Origin: an uncultured Pseudokineococcus sp.
GTDB taxonomy: Bacteria; Actinomycetota; Actinomycetes; Actinomycetales; Quadrisphaeraceae
DNA length: 64,000 nt
NCBI RefSeq assembly: GCF_947499845.1
Contig: NZ_CANMPM010000004.1
Coordinates: 62,001-126,000, forward strand
Direction: 5' to 3'
The notes beneath the pieces are model-generated. The model made no database searches and was not told the origin of the DNA. It was given only the letters and a program-made list of their open reading frames with translations. The position numbers and the translations under genes are program-made. Positions 7,982 through 16,015 of the stretch are shown piece by piece; position 1 is the stretch's first letter, and each line of letters begins with the position of its first letter.

Positions 7982-8698
7982 TCAGGCCGTGCCGGCGAGG
8001 CCGCGCTCGCGACGACGCCGGCTGAGGACGCGCTCCAGCGCGGCGCGCCGCGACGCCTCCTGCTCGAGCCCGCCGGCGGGGCCGACCGCGGACTGGAGCC
8101 GCAGCGAGCGGCGCAGGGCCGGCACGGACGCGCACCGCTGGACGACGAGCGGCGTGAACCCGAGGCGGGCCAGCAGGCGGTGCGCCTCGCGGCCCCCGGG
8201 CGGCGCCGAGACCACGATGCGCTCGAGGCCGTCGGCGTCGGCGATGCGCGCGGCGGCCGCGAGCAGCGCACGGCCGACCCCCCGGCGTCGCTCGGACGGG
8301 ACGACGGCGAGCTGGTCGACGTGCGCCGCCGCCACGGCCGCCAGGGGCAGCACCTCACCGCGCCGCAGCACGAGGACGCCGACCGGGCGCTCCCCCGCCT
8401 CGGCGAGCAGCACCACCACGTCGGGGCGCCGCAGCGCGGACGCGACGAGCTCCTCGTCGACACCGGCGCCCGCGTCCGGCCCCTCGGGGGCCGGCCCGGC
8501 CGGGGCCCCCGCGGGAGCGACGGCGACGGCCGCCGCCGCGGGCGGGACCCCCGTGCCGACGAGCGGGGCCGCAGCGGGCGGCGCGACCGTCGCCGGGGAG
8601 GAGGTGGGCGCCTCCCCGCGGACGGCCCCGACCACGGCCGCGACGCGGGGGGCGTCCGCCGGCCCGGCCGACCGGACCACGAGCCTGGACCTGCTCAC
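7982..8698 (-). CDS. GNAT family N-acetyltransferase
   Basis: A Gcn5-type acetyl-CoA transferase of 238 residues. Motif A is clear: QLAVVPSERRRGVGRALLAAA (about residues 130-150), with the R-x-x-G-x-G/A loop that binds the CoA pyrophosphate. The later GREAHRLLARLGF is the usual C-terminal motif. Residues 30-80 form an Ala/Pro/Gly-rich insertion between the first strand and the rest of the fold. The GTG at 8698 follows a strong Shine-Dalgarno (GAGGAGGGGG) and gives MSRSRLVVRSAG. A TACGCT hexamer at 8729-8734 may be its -10. The acceptor substrate is unknown. Confidence 0.88.
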   Translation of the reverse strand: MSRSRLVVRSAGPADAPRVAAVVGAVRGEAPTSSPATVAPPAAAPLVGTGVPPAAAAVAVAPAGAPAGPAPEGPDAGAGVDEELVASALRRPDVVVLLAEAGERPVGVLVLRRGEVLPLAAVAAAHVDQLAVVPSERRRGVGRALLAAAARIADADGLERIVVSAPPGGREAHRLLARLGFTPLVVQRCASVPALRRSLRLQSAVGPAGGLEQEASRRAALERVLSRRRRERGLAGTA

Positions 8699-9021
8699 GC
8701 GCTCCCCCTCCTCGTCGACGGCCGCTGGAGCGTAGTCCTGCAGCCGCCGCCGCGCCGCACCTCCGCCGCACCACCACCCGACGGGGTCACCCGGCCCGGC
8801 GCCGGCGCCCCGGCGCCCCGGACGCGGTCTCGCGCGGCCCTTCTCGTCGAGCCGGTCGGCGGGCCCCCGTGGCGGGGCGGCACGGGCCTCCCCCGGCGGG
8901 TGACGTCCTCCCCCTTCGGCGAGGTGGTCCCCGCGGCGGGCGATCGCGTGGTTGAGTACGCGCGCTCGTCCGGCCGTGCCGCTGTCGCCGCACCGCCGCC
9001 GTCCTGCCCCAGGAGACCGTG
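8699..9021. other. 323-bp divergent regulatory region before livH
   Basis: This interval between the GNAT gene and the liv operon has no convincing open frame. On the minus strand TACGCT (8729-8734) could be the GNAT -10. For livH no clear -35/-10 pair was found; a TTGAGT near 8953 has no -10 partner. AGGAGA at 9011-9016 is the livH ribosome binding site. Confidence 0.5.
9011..9016 (+). promoter_or_regulatory. Ribosome binding site deciding the livH start
   Basis: AGGAGA lies only 2 nt before a GTG (9019) but 5 nt before the adjacent TTG (9022). The usual spacing favours the TTG as the initiation codon. Confidence 0.55.
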
Positions 9022-10368
9022 TTGACGACGCTCGCCGCCCCCCGGGCGCTGCTCGCCCTCGTGGCGCTCGCGCTGCTGCTCGCCCTCGCCCCCGCGCTGC
9101 CGGGCGGCGGCGGCGCGCGCGCCGACGCCGCCACGCCCGCCCCCTCCCCCGGGGCCAGCGCCCCGACGGACGTCGAGGGCGAGACCATCACGGTCCGGGT
9201 GCGGACCGCCGACCGCGAGGACGTGCCGGGCGCGGAGGTCACGGCGACCGGCGCGGGCGTCGACCCGGTCTCCGGCACGACCGACGACGGCGGGGCCGTG
9301 GAGCTGGTCGTCCCGGGCACCGGCACCTACGAGGTCACGCTCGACGTCGACAGCCTCACCGGGCCCGCCGCCGGGCTGCTCCCCCGCGAGAACCCGGTGC
9401 AGCGGTCGGTGGCCTCGGGCAGCGCCAACCCCGTCATCTTCCAGCTGTCGGAGGACGGCGGGGCGTCGGCGTCGGCCGGTGGCGTGAGCGCCGGCCAGGT
9501 GGCCCAGCTCGTCGCGAACGGCCTGCGGTACGGCCTCATCATCGCCCTGGCGGCCATCGGCCTGTCGCTCGTCTTCGGGACGACGGGGCTGACGAACTTC
9601 GCCCACGGCGAGCTCATCACCTTCGGCGCCATCGCGACCTACTTCCTCAACGTGGGCGCAGGCGTCCCCTTCCTGCTGGCGGCACCGCTCGCCGTGGTGC
9701 TGGGCGGGGTCGCGGGGTACGCCAACGACCGTCTCCTCTGGAGACCGCTGCGGCGCCGCGGCACGGGCCTCGTGGCCATGATGATCGTCTCGATCGGCCT
9801 GGCCCTGCTGCTGCGCTACCTCTTCCTCTACGTCTTCGGCGGCTCGACGCAGACCTACGCCGAGTACCAGGGCCAGCGCGGGCTGGACCTGGGCCTGTTC
9901 ACCCTGCGCCCCATCGACCTCATCAGCATGGCCGTCGCCGCGGTCGTGCTCGTGGCGGTGGGCCTCGTCCTGGTGCGCACCCGGCTGGGCAAGGCCACCC
10001 GCGCCGTCTCCGACAACCCGGCCCTGGCCGCCGCCTCGGGCATCGACGTCAACCGCGTGATCCTCGTCGTCTGGGTCGCCGGCGCCGCGCTCGCCGCGCT
10101 CTCCGGTGTGCTGCTGGGCCTCGCCCAGCAGGTGCAGTACCAGATGGGCTTCCAGATCCTGCTGCTCGTCTTCGCGGCGGTGACGCTCGGCGGCCTCGGC
10201 ACGGCCTTCGGGGCCATGGTGGGCGCCCTCTTCATCGGCGTCTTCCTCGAGGTGAGCACGCTCGTCATCCCGACCGAGCTGCGCAACGTCGGCGCCCTGC
10301 TCGTCCTCATCCTCGTCCTCCTCGTGCGGCCCCAGGGCATCCTCGGCCGCGCCTCGCGCATCGGCTGA
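9022..10368 (+). CDS. livH: Branched-chain amino acid ABC permease LivH with an extracytoplasmic N-terminal domain
   Basis: One of the two membrane subunits of a HAAT-type ABC importer. It begins with a signal-peptide-like hydrophobic segment (residues about 8-26). A beta-rich extracytoplasmic domain follows at about 53-145 (ETITVRVRTADREDVPGAEV through PVIFQL), resembling carboxypeptidase-regulatory/Ig-like domains. From about 160 comes a normal LivH permease (LIIALAAIGLSLVFGTTGLTNFAHGEL, later GGLGTAFGAMVGALFIGV). Total length is 448 residues against about 290-310 for ordinary LivH. The TTG at 9022 is favoured by Shine-Dalgarno spacing; GTG at 9019 adds one residue. It is the first gene of livHMGF. 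Confidence 0.93.
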   Translation: MTTLAAPRALLALVALALLLALAPALPGGGGARADAATPAPSPGASAPTDVEGETITVRVRTADREDVPGAEVTATGAGVDPVSGTTDDGGAVELVVPGTGTYEVTLDVDSLTGPAAGLLPRENPVQRSVASGSANPVIFQLSEDGGASASAGGVSAGQVAQLVANGLRYGLIIALAAIGLSLVFGTTGLTNFAHGELITFGAIATYFLNVGAGVPFLLAAPLAVVLGGVAGYANDRLLWRPLRRRGTGLVAMMIVSIGLALLLRYLFLYVFGGSTQTYAEYQGQRGLDLGLFTLRPIDLISMAVAAVVLVAVGLVLVRTRLGKATRAVSDNPALAAASGIDVNRVILVVWVAGAALAALSGVLLGLAQQVQYQMGFQILLLVFAAVTLGGLGTAFGAMVGALFIGVFLEVSTLVIPTELRNVGALLVLILVLLVRPQGILGRASRIG

Positions 10369-10381
10369 GCGGAGCACCCCC

Positions 10382-11377
10382 GTGGACTGGTCCTCGATCC
10401 TCGGCAACACCGCCCGCGCGGCCATCGGGCTGGAGACGGTCATCTACGCCCTCGCGGCGATCGGGCTCAACGTGCAGTTCGGCTACGCCGGCCTGCTCAA
10501 CTTCGGGCAGGCGGCGTTCGTCGCCGTCGGGGCGTACGGCATCGCCGTCACCGTGACCGTGCTCGGGCTGCCCTTCTGGCTCGGCGTCGTCGTCGGCCTC
10601 GTCGCCGCGGTGCTGCTGGCGGTGCTCCTCGGCATCCCGACGCTGCGCCTGCGCGCCGACTACCTCGCCATCGCCACCATCGCCGCGGCGGAGATCGTGC
10701 GCCTCACCGTCCGCAGCGCCACGCTGCGCGACCAGACCGGCGGCTCGAGCGGGCTCTCCGGCTTCGCCGAGGGGTTCTACGACCTCAACCCCTTCACCCC
10801 CGGGCAGTCCTACGGCTTCGGGCCCTGGGTCTTCGGCGCACGGCTGGCGTGGATCCTCGTCGTCGGGTGGGTCCTGGTGGCCGTGTGCTGCCTCGTCGTC
10901 TTCCTGCTCATGCGCAGCCCCTGGGGCCGCGTGCTCAAGGGCATCCGCGAGGACGAGGACGCCGTCCGCAGCCTCGGCAAGAACGTCTACGCCTACAAGA
11001 TGCAGGCGCTCGTCATCGGCGGCGTCATCGGCGCGCTGGCCGGCTTCGTCTTCGGCGTCGGCCGCGCCTCGGTGCAGCCGGACCTCTACGGCACGGAGCT
11101 GACGTTCTTCGTCTACACCGTGCTCCTGCTCGGCGGCGCGGCGCGCGTCCTCGGGCCCGTGGTCGGCGCGGCGATCTTCTGGGTGGCGCTCGTCCTCATC
11201 GAGAACGTGCTCGTGCAGGCCGTCGGCGCCGGCTACGTCCCCGACTGGCTGATGTCGTCCACCCAGGTGGGCCAGGTGCGCTTCATGCTCGTCGGGCTCG
11301 CGCTCATGCTGCTCATGATCTTCAGGCCGCAAGGCATCTTCGGCGACCGGAGGGAGCTGGCGATCGATGCCCGCTGA
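10382..11377 (+). CDS. livM: Branched-chain amino acid ABC permease LivM
   Basis: The second membrane subunit of the importer, 331 residues with about ten hydrophobic segments. The LivM pattern is visible in LNVQFGYAGLLNFGQAAFVAVGAYG near the N-terminus, TLRLRADYLAIATIAAAEI in the middle, and IREDEDAVRSLGKNVYAYKMQAL, the cytoplasmic loop that couples to the ATPases. The GTG follows livH by 13 nt with GGAG upstream. Its last codons overlap the livG start by 11 nt, so the two are probably translationally coupled. Confidence 0.95.
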   Translation: MDWSSILGNTARAAIGLETVIYALAAIGLNVQFGYAGLLNFGQAAFVAVGAYGIAVTVTVLGLPFWLGVVVGLVAAVLLAVLLGIPTLRLRADYLAIATIAAAEIVRLTVRSATLRDQTGGSSGLSGFAEGFYDLNPFTPGQSYGFGPWVFGARLAWILVVGWVLVAVCCLVVFLLMRSPWGRVLKGIREDEDAVRSLGKNVYAYKMQALVIGGVIGALAGFVFGVGRASVQPDLYGTELTFFVYTVLLLGGAARVLGPVVGAAIFWVALVLIENVLVQAVGAGYVPDWLMSSTQVGQVRFMLVGLALMLLMIFRPQGIFGDRRELAIDAR

Positions 11378-12379
11378 CGAGAACCGCCCCGACCTGACCG
11401 ACCTCGACGAGGGCGCCCCCCACGAGGGCCACGGCGGGAGCCACCCGGCCACCGCCCCGGGTCCCGGGCCGCGCGCCCTCGCCGCCCGTGAGGTGCTCCG
11501 CGACGTCCCCCGGGTGCCGGGGGCGCCCAAGCCCGACCCCGTGCTCGTCGCCGACGGCGTCGTGCGCCGCTTCGGCGGGCTCACGGCCGTCGACGTGCAG
11601 CACGTGGAGTTCCAGCGCGGCGCCATCACGGCCCTCATCGGGCCCAACGGCGCCGGCAAGACGACGTTCTTCAACCTCCTCACGGGGTTCGACCGGCCCG
11701 ACGAGGGCTCGTGGACCTTCGAGGGCCGCAGCCTCGCCCGGGTGCCGGCGCACCGCGTCGCCCGTCGCGGCATGGTCCGCACCTTCCAGCTGACGAAGGC
11801 GCTCTCGCGGCTCACCGTCATCGAGAACATGCGCCTCGGCGCCACCGGCCAGGTGGGCGAGCGGCTGCTGTCGGCGATGTTCCGGCGGGTGTGGCGCGGC
11901 CAGGAGGACTCCAACACGCGGCGCGCCGACGAGCTGCTGCGGCGCTTCAAGCTCGACGCCAAGCGCGAGGACTTCGCGGGCAGCCTCTCCGGCGGGCAGC
12001 GCAAGCTGCTGGAGATGGCCCGCGCCCTCATGACCGAGCCGCGGCTCGTCATGCTCGACGAGCCGATGGCCGGGGTGAACCCGGCGCTCACCCAGTCGCT
12101 CCTCGGGCACGTCAAGGACCTGCGGGAGCAGGGCATGACGGTCGTCTTCGTCGAGCACGACATGGACATGGTCCGCGACATCTCGGACTGGGTGGTCGTC
12201 ATGGCCCAGGGCACCGTCGTCGCGGAGGGTCCCCCGGACGCCGTCATGGCGGACCCGGCGGTCATCGACGCCTACCTCGGGGGCCACCACGACGCCCCGC
12301 TGACCGAGGAGGACGAGGCCGAGCAGATCGCCGCCGCCGAGGCGGAGCTCGAGCGGGAGCGCGACCAGGAGGTCGGACG

Positions 12380-12383
<4 letters not shown>
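11367..12383 (+). CDS. livG: Branched-chain amino acid ABC transporter ATPase LivG
   Basis: An ABC ATPase of the LivG type (338 residues) that powers import with LivF. Walker A is GPNGAGKTTFFN (about residue 95), the signature LSGGQRKLLEMARAL, Walker B LVMLDEPMAGVNP and the switch histidine VEHDMDMV. About 55 disordered residues precede the ATPase core and about 25 charged residues follow it, making it longer than the usual 250-260. The ATG at 11367 overlaps the end of livM, and its stop overlaps livF as ATGA. Confidence 0.95.
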
Positions 12384-13156
<773 letters not shown>

Positions 13157-13183
13157 GCCGCCGTCCGACGCCCCGCCGCGGTC

Positions 13184-13218
13184 GACGCCCGGTCCCCCGT
13201 CCAGGGGGGCCGGGCGTC
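13184..13218 (+). terminator. Terminator of the livHMGF operon
   Basis: A 9-bp outer stem GACGCCCGG / CCGGGCGTC (13184-13192 with 13210-13218) continues through a T.G pair into a CCCCC/GGGGG stem, with a 5-nt loop. It begins 28 nt after the livF stop. Confidence 0.8.
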
Positions 13219-13279
13219 GTCGCGTCCGGGCCCCGGCGCCGCGGCCGCCCTCCCGGCCGGGGCGCACCCCGGACGAGGC

Positions 13280-13316
13280 GGAGCCCCGGCCCCCCGCAGC
13301 GGGGGACCGGGGCTCC
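13280..13316 (-). terminator. Terminator of livK
   Basis: GGAGCCCCGG pairs with CCGGGGCTCC; after one mismatch a CCCCC/GGGGG stem follows, closed by GCAGC. It lies 35 nt beyond the livK stop on the minus strand. Confidence 0.75.
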
Positions 13317-13350
13317 GGTGGTGCGGCTCCACGGCGTGGAGCGGGTCGGC

Positions 13351-14700
13351 TCAGTCGAGCGAGCCCTCCACGTAGGAGTCGTTCACGTAGCTGTTGTCCT
13401 CGACGTAGGAGTAGATGCCGATGGTGGCCTCCGTCGGGTCGCCGAGGTCCGAGAACTCGACCGGGCCGGACACGCCCTGGTAGTCGATGTCCTCGCCGGC
13501 CTCGAGCAGGTCGCGGCACTCGACGAAGCCCGAGCACTCCGTCCCCTCGCGGCTGACCGCCGGCAGCTGCGAGGCGATGCTCGCCCCGCTGTCGTCGCCG
13601 GCCGCGATGGCCGCCAGCGCCGTCATGATGACGGCGTCGTAGGACTCCGGCGCGTAGCTGAAGTCCGCCAGCGACGGGTCGACGGCGAGCAGGCGCTCCT
13701 GGAAGTCACCCGTTGAGGCGGCGCCGGGCAGGGTGCCCTTCGTGCCCACGAGCGCGCCCGGCTCGAGGCCGTCGTCGCTGTAGTTCGCCAGGTTGCCGTC
13801 CACGAGGTAGAGCGGCACCTCGCTCGGGCCGATGCCCTGGGAGATGAGCTCGGGGATGACGCGCAGCGACTCGTCGAAGCCGATGAGGACGATGGCCTCC
13901 GGGTTCGTCTCCGCGAGCTGGGCGACCTCCGCGCTGTAGTTCGGCGCCTGCGGGTTGTAGATGATCGGGTCACCGCCGGCGATGCTGCCGCCGCCGGCCT
14001 CGACCGCCTCCTGCACGTTGGCCGCGAGGCCCGTGCCGTACGGGTCGTCGATGGCCATCATGCCGACGTCGAGGTACCCGTCGCCGATCACGAGGTCGCC
14101 CATCACGCGGCCCTGGAGCACGTCCGAGGGGGCCGTGCGGAAGTACAGGCCGGAGTCGCTCGCGCAGGTGAAGTCCGGCGCCGTGTTCGCCGGCGAGATC
14201 TGCACGACCCCGGCGCCGGTGATGGCGTCGATGATGGTGAAGGAGACGCCCGAGGACGCCGCGCCGATGATCGAGTCGACGTTCGCGGACAGGAGCCGCT
14301 GGACCGTCGACGAGGCGATGTCGGTGTTGGTGTCACCGGAGTCGCCCTCGACGTAGGCGACGTCCTGGCCGTTGTAGCCGCCGGCCTCGTTGATCTCCTG
14401 CACCGCCAGCTCGACGCCGGCGAACTCCGGCGGGCCGAGGAAGGCCAGGTTGCCGGTCTGCGGCAGGACGGAGCCGATGGTGAGGACGCCGTCGCCCTCC
14501 GCCTCCGGCGGGGTCTCGGGCTCGCAGTCCTCGGAGCCCGCGGCGGCGTCGTCGGACGACGACGAGCTCGCGCTCGGCTCGCCCGAGGCGGCCGGCGCCG
14601 CGCCGTCGTCGGTCCCGCCGTCGTCACCGCACCCGGTGAGGGCGAGGGCTGCGATGCCGGCCACGGCGACGGACCGCCGCGCCAGGGTGGTTCGCTTCAT
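13351..14700 (-). CDS. livK: Branched-chain amino acid binding lipoprotein LivK-like
   Basis: A type-1 periplasmic-binding-fold protein (Peripla_BP_6) that captures substrate for the LivHMGF importer. The N-terminus MKRTTLARRSVAVAGIAALALTGC has a basic n-region and a lipobox ending in Cys24, so it should be lipid-anchored after processing by Lgt, which is also encoded in this window. A Ser/Asp/Glu-rich linker follows, then GVLTIGSVLPQTGNLAFLGPPE and AVQEINEAGGYNGQDV, typical of the family. Length is 449 residues. The ATG is preceded by AGGAG at good spacing, and TACGGT (14756-14761) may be the -10. Ligand specificity within the family (amino acids, amides, urea) cannot be fixed. Confidence 0.93.
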   Translation of the reverse strand: MKRTTLARRSVAVAGIAALALTGCGDDGGTDDGAAPAASGEPSASSSSSDDAAAGSEDCEPETPPEAEGDGVLTIGSVLPQTGNLAFLGPPEFAGVELAVQEINEAGGYNGQDVAYVEGDSGDTNTDIASSTVQRLLSANVDSIIGAASSGVSFTIIDAITGAGVVQISPANTAPDFTCASDSGLYFRTAPSDVLQGRVMGDLVIGDGYLDVGMMAIDDPYGTGLAANVQEAVEAGGGSIAGGDPIIYNPQAPNYSAEVAQLAETNPEAIVLIGFDESLRVIPELISQGIGPSEVPLYLVDGNLANYSDDGLEPGALVGTKGTLPGAASTGDFQERLLAVDPSLADFSYAPESYDAVIMTALAAIAAGDDSGASIASQLPAVSREGTECSGFVECRDLLEAGEDIDYQGVSGPVEFSDLGDPTEATIGIYSYVEDNSYVNDSYVEGSLD

Positions 14701-14755
14701 GCAGGGCTCTCCTTCGTCCCAGCGGCTGAGCGCTGAGGTCCAGTAGGTGAGCCGG

Positions 14756-14761
14756 ACCGTA
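14756..14761 (-). promoter_or_regulatory. Candidate -10 of livK
   Basis: TACGGT on the minus strand would start transcription near 14749, leaving about 50 nt of leader with an AGGAG site. No -35 match was seen. Confidence 0.35.
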
Positions 14762-14913
14762 CTCGACGGGCGCCCCCCACGGGCCGGGCCCGGACCGATC
14801 CGCCGCGTCGTCACCCCATCGTGACCCTGGCTCCGCCGCACCGTGACCCGCTGCACGAGCAGGCCGCTCGCGCCGGGCCGCCGGGCCGCCCCCGCGGCGG
14901 CCCGGCGGCGTCC

Positions 14914-15573
14914 TCAGCGGCTGCCGCCGCCGACCTGCTCCAGCACCACGTCCGCCACCTCGCGCATCGTGAGGCGGCGGTCCATCGACGTCTTCTGGAT
15001 CCAGCGGAAGGCCTCCGGCTCGGACAGGCCCATCTGCTGCATGAGCAGGCCCTTGGCCCGCTCGACCCTCTTGCGGGTCTCGAACCGCTCGGTGAGGTCG
15101 GACACCTCGTCCTCGAGGGCCCGCAGCTCCGCGTGGCGGCTCAGCGCGATCTCCACGGCCGGCAGGAGGTCCGCCGACGTGAAGGGCTTGACCACGTACG
15201 CCATCGCCCCGGCGTCGCGCGCCCGGTCCACGAGCTCCTTCTGCGAGAACGCCGTGAGCAGGACGACCGCCGACCGGCCCGAGCGCCCGATCCGCTCCGC
15301 GGCCGAGATGCCGTCCAGCACCGGCATCTTCACGTCCATCACGACGAGGTCGGGCGTCATCTCCTCGACGAGGCGCACCGCGCTCTCTCCGTCGCCCGCC
15401 TCCCCGACGACGTCGAAGCCCGCCTCCGTCAGCGTCTCCACCACGTCGAGGCGGATGATCGCCTCGTCCTCGGCGACGACGACGCGCCGACGCGGACCCT
15501 GGGGGACGTCGACGTCCTCCGCTCCCGTGGTCGGTCCGCTGCTGGCCTCGGGGCTGGGGGGCTGCTCGCTCAC
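14914..15573 (-). CDS. pdtaR: ANTAR-domain response regulator (PdtaR-like)
   Basis: A two-domain response regulator of 219 residues. The receiver has the acidic pair ED (about 35-36), the phosphorylation site in VVMDVKMP (Asp80) and the lysine in YVVKPF. A coiled linker leads to an ANTAR RNA-binding domain (TERFETRKRVERAKGLLMQQMG through MREVADVVLEQ). In mycobacteria the PdtaR homologue, phosphorylated by PdtaS, acts by antitermination on dual-hairpin RNAs. The locus beside pyk and upstream of polA/rpsA is conserved. The GTG at 15573 is chosen because TAGGGT lies exactly 7 nt upstream. The first 28 residues are disordered. Confidence 0.92.
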   Translation of the reverse strand: MSEQPPSPEASSGPTTGAEDVDVPQGPRRRVVVAEDEAIIRLDVVETLTEAGFDVVGEAGDGESAVRLVEEMTPDLVVMDVKMPVLDGISAAERIGRSGRSAVVLLTAFSQKELVDRARDAGAMAYVVKPFTSADLLPAVEIALSRHAELRALEDEVSDLTERFETRKRVERAKGLLMQQMGLSEPEAFRWIQKTSMDRRLTMREVADVVLEQVGGGSR

Positions 15574-15580
15574 GTCGGCT

Positions 15581-15586
15581 ACCCTA
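15581..15586 (-). promoter_or_regulatory. -10 element of pdtaR (leaderless type)
   Basis: TAGGGT on the minus strand, 7 nt before the GTG of the ANTAR regulator. Confidence 0.65.
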
Positions 15587-15662
15587 TCCGCGCATCCGGG
15601 CGACGACGCCCGGGCCGCCGCAGCGCGTCCGTCCCGGCCCCACGGCCCCGACCGCCCGGCCC

Positions 15663-15736
15663 GCCCCGGTATCCCAACCGGCAGAGGAAGTGGCCTCAAA
15701 ATCCACGCAGTGTGGGTTCGAGTCCCACCCGGGGCA
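15663..15736 (+). tRNA. tRNA-Leu(CAA)-like, short variable loop
   Basis: A cloverleaf can be drawn by eye. The acceptor GCCCCGG pairs with CCGGGGC. The D-arm is short and its loop contains AACCGGCAGA. The anticodon arm is GTGGC-CTCAAAA-TCCAC, with a C.T mismatch next to the loop. The T-arm GTGGG-TTCGAGT-CCCAC is perfect and the discriminator is A. The anticodon at 15697-15699 is CAA (Leu, UUG). The variable region is only 5 nt (15707-15711), whereas normal tRNA-Leu is class II with a long variable arm. A full CCA is not encoded. It is a conserved type of locus next to pdtaR and pyk, so it is likely functional, but its charging identity is uncertain. Confidence 0.8.
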
Positions 15737-15752
15737 CCTCTCGCGGCCCGCT

Positions 15753-15779
15753 GGGCCCGCCGCTCGTGCGGTCGGGCCC
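15753..15779 (+). terminator. Terminator of the tRNA gene
   Basis: GGGCCCGCCG pairs with CGG-T-CGGGCCC around a 6-nt loop, beginning 17 nt after the tRNA discriminator base. Confidence 0.65.
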
Positions 15780-15798
15780 GTCGTGGTCGGGCCGGGAC

Positions 15799-15904
15799 GG
15801 CGGGGGGCGGTCGGTGCGACGGCACTGGCTCCGACGTCCCCGCGGGGCAGTGGCCCCGCCGGGACGTCGGGCCTAACGTGCCGCCCCACCGACCGCCCCC
15901 CGCC
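15799..15904. repeat. 106-nt long imperfect hairpin between tRNA and pyk
   Basis: A nested inverted repeat folds into one long hairpin. The outer arms (15799-15816 and 15887-15904) match perfectly over 18 bp. Inside, 15820-15825 pairs with 15878-15883 (6 bp) and 15827-15829 with 15871-15873. Then 15831-15840 pairs with 15861-15870 (10 bp) and 15842-15848 with 15853-15859 (7 bp), ending in a 4-nt loop. About 44 pairs form in 106 nt. It is separate from the tRNA terminator and from the pyk terminator. No known family was recognised; it could be a structured RNA, a strong bidirectional terminator or a small palindromic element. Confidence 0.7.
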
Positions 15905-15944
15905 TGCGCGCCTCACCGGCCCGTGGGCCCGCTCGGACGGCGAC

Positions 15945-15978
15945 GGCCCACCCGGTCACGTCGGTGACCGGGTGGGCC
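15945..15978 (-). terminator. Terminator of pyk
   Basis: A perfect 15-bp stem GGCCCACCCGGTCAC / GTGACCGGGTGGGCC with a GTCG loop, 37 nt beyond the pyk stop on the minus strand. Confidence 0.88.
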
Positions 15979-16015
15979 GGTGCTGTCGGAGGGCCGGTGG
16001 TGTCGAAGGGTGGCG

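Noticed and set aside
4487-9025. A 1512-codon plus-strand open frame over polA
   Set aside because: It is antisense to polA and the GNAT gene, has no recognisable domain and covers well-supported genes.
10307-12265. Open frame on the minus strand opposite livM and livG
   Set aside because: Composition is His/Asp/Glu-rich shadow sequence with no motif, while livM and livG are certain on the other strand.
15799-15904. Interpretation of the long hairpin as the pyk terminator
   Set aside because: A perfect 15-bp terminator already lies closer to the pyk stop (15945-15978).
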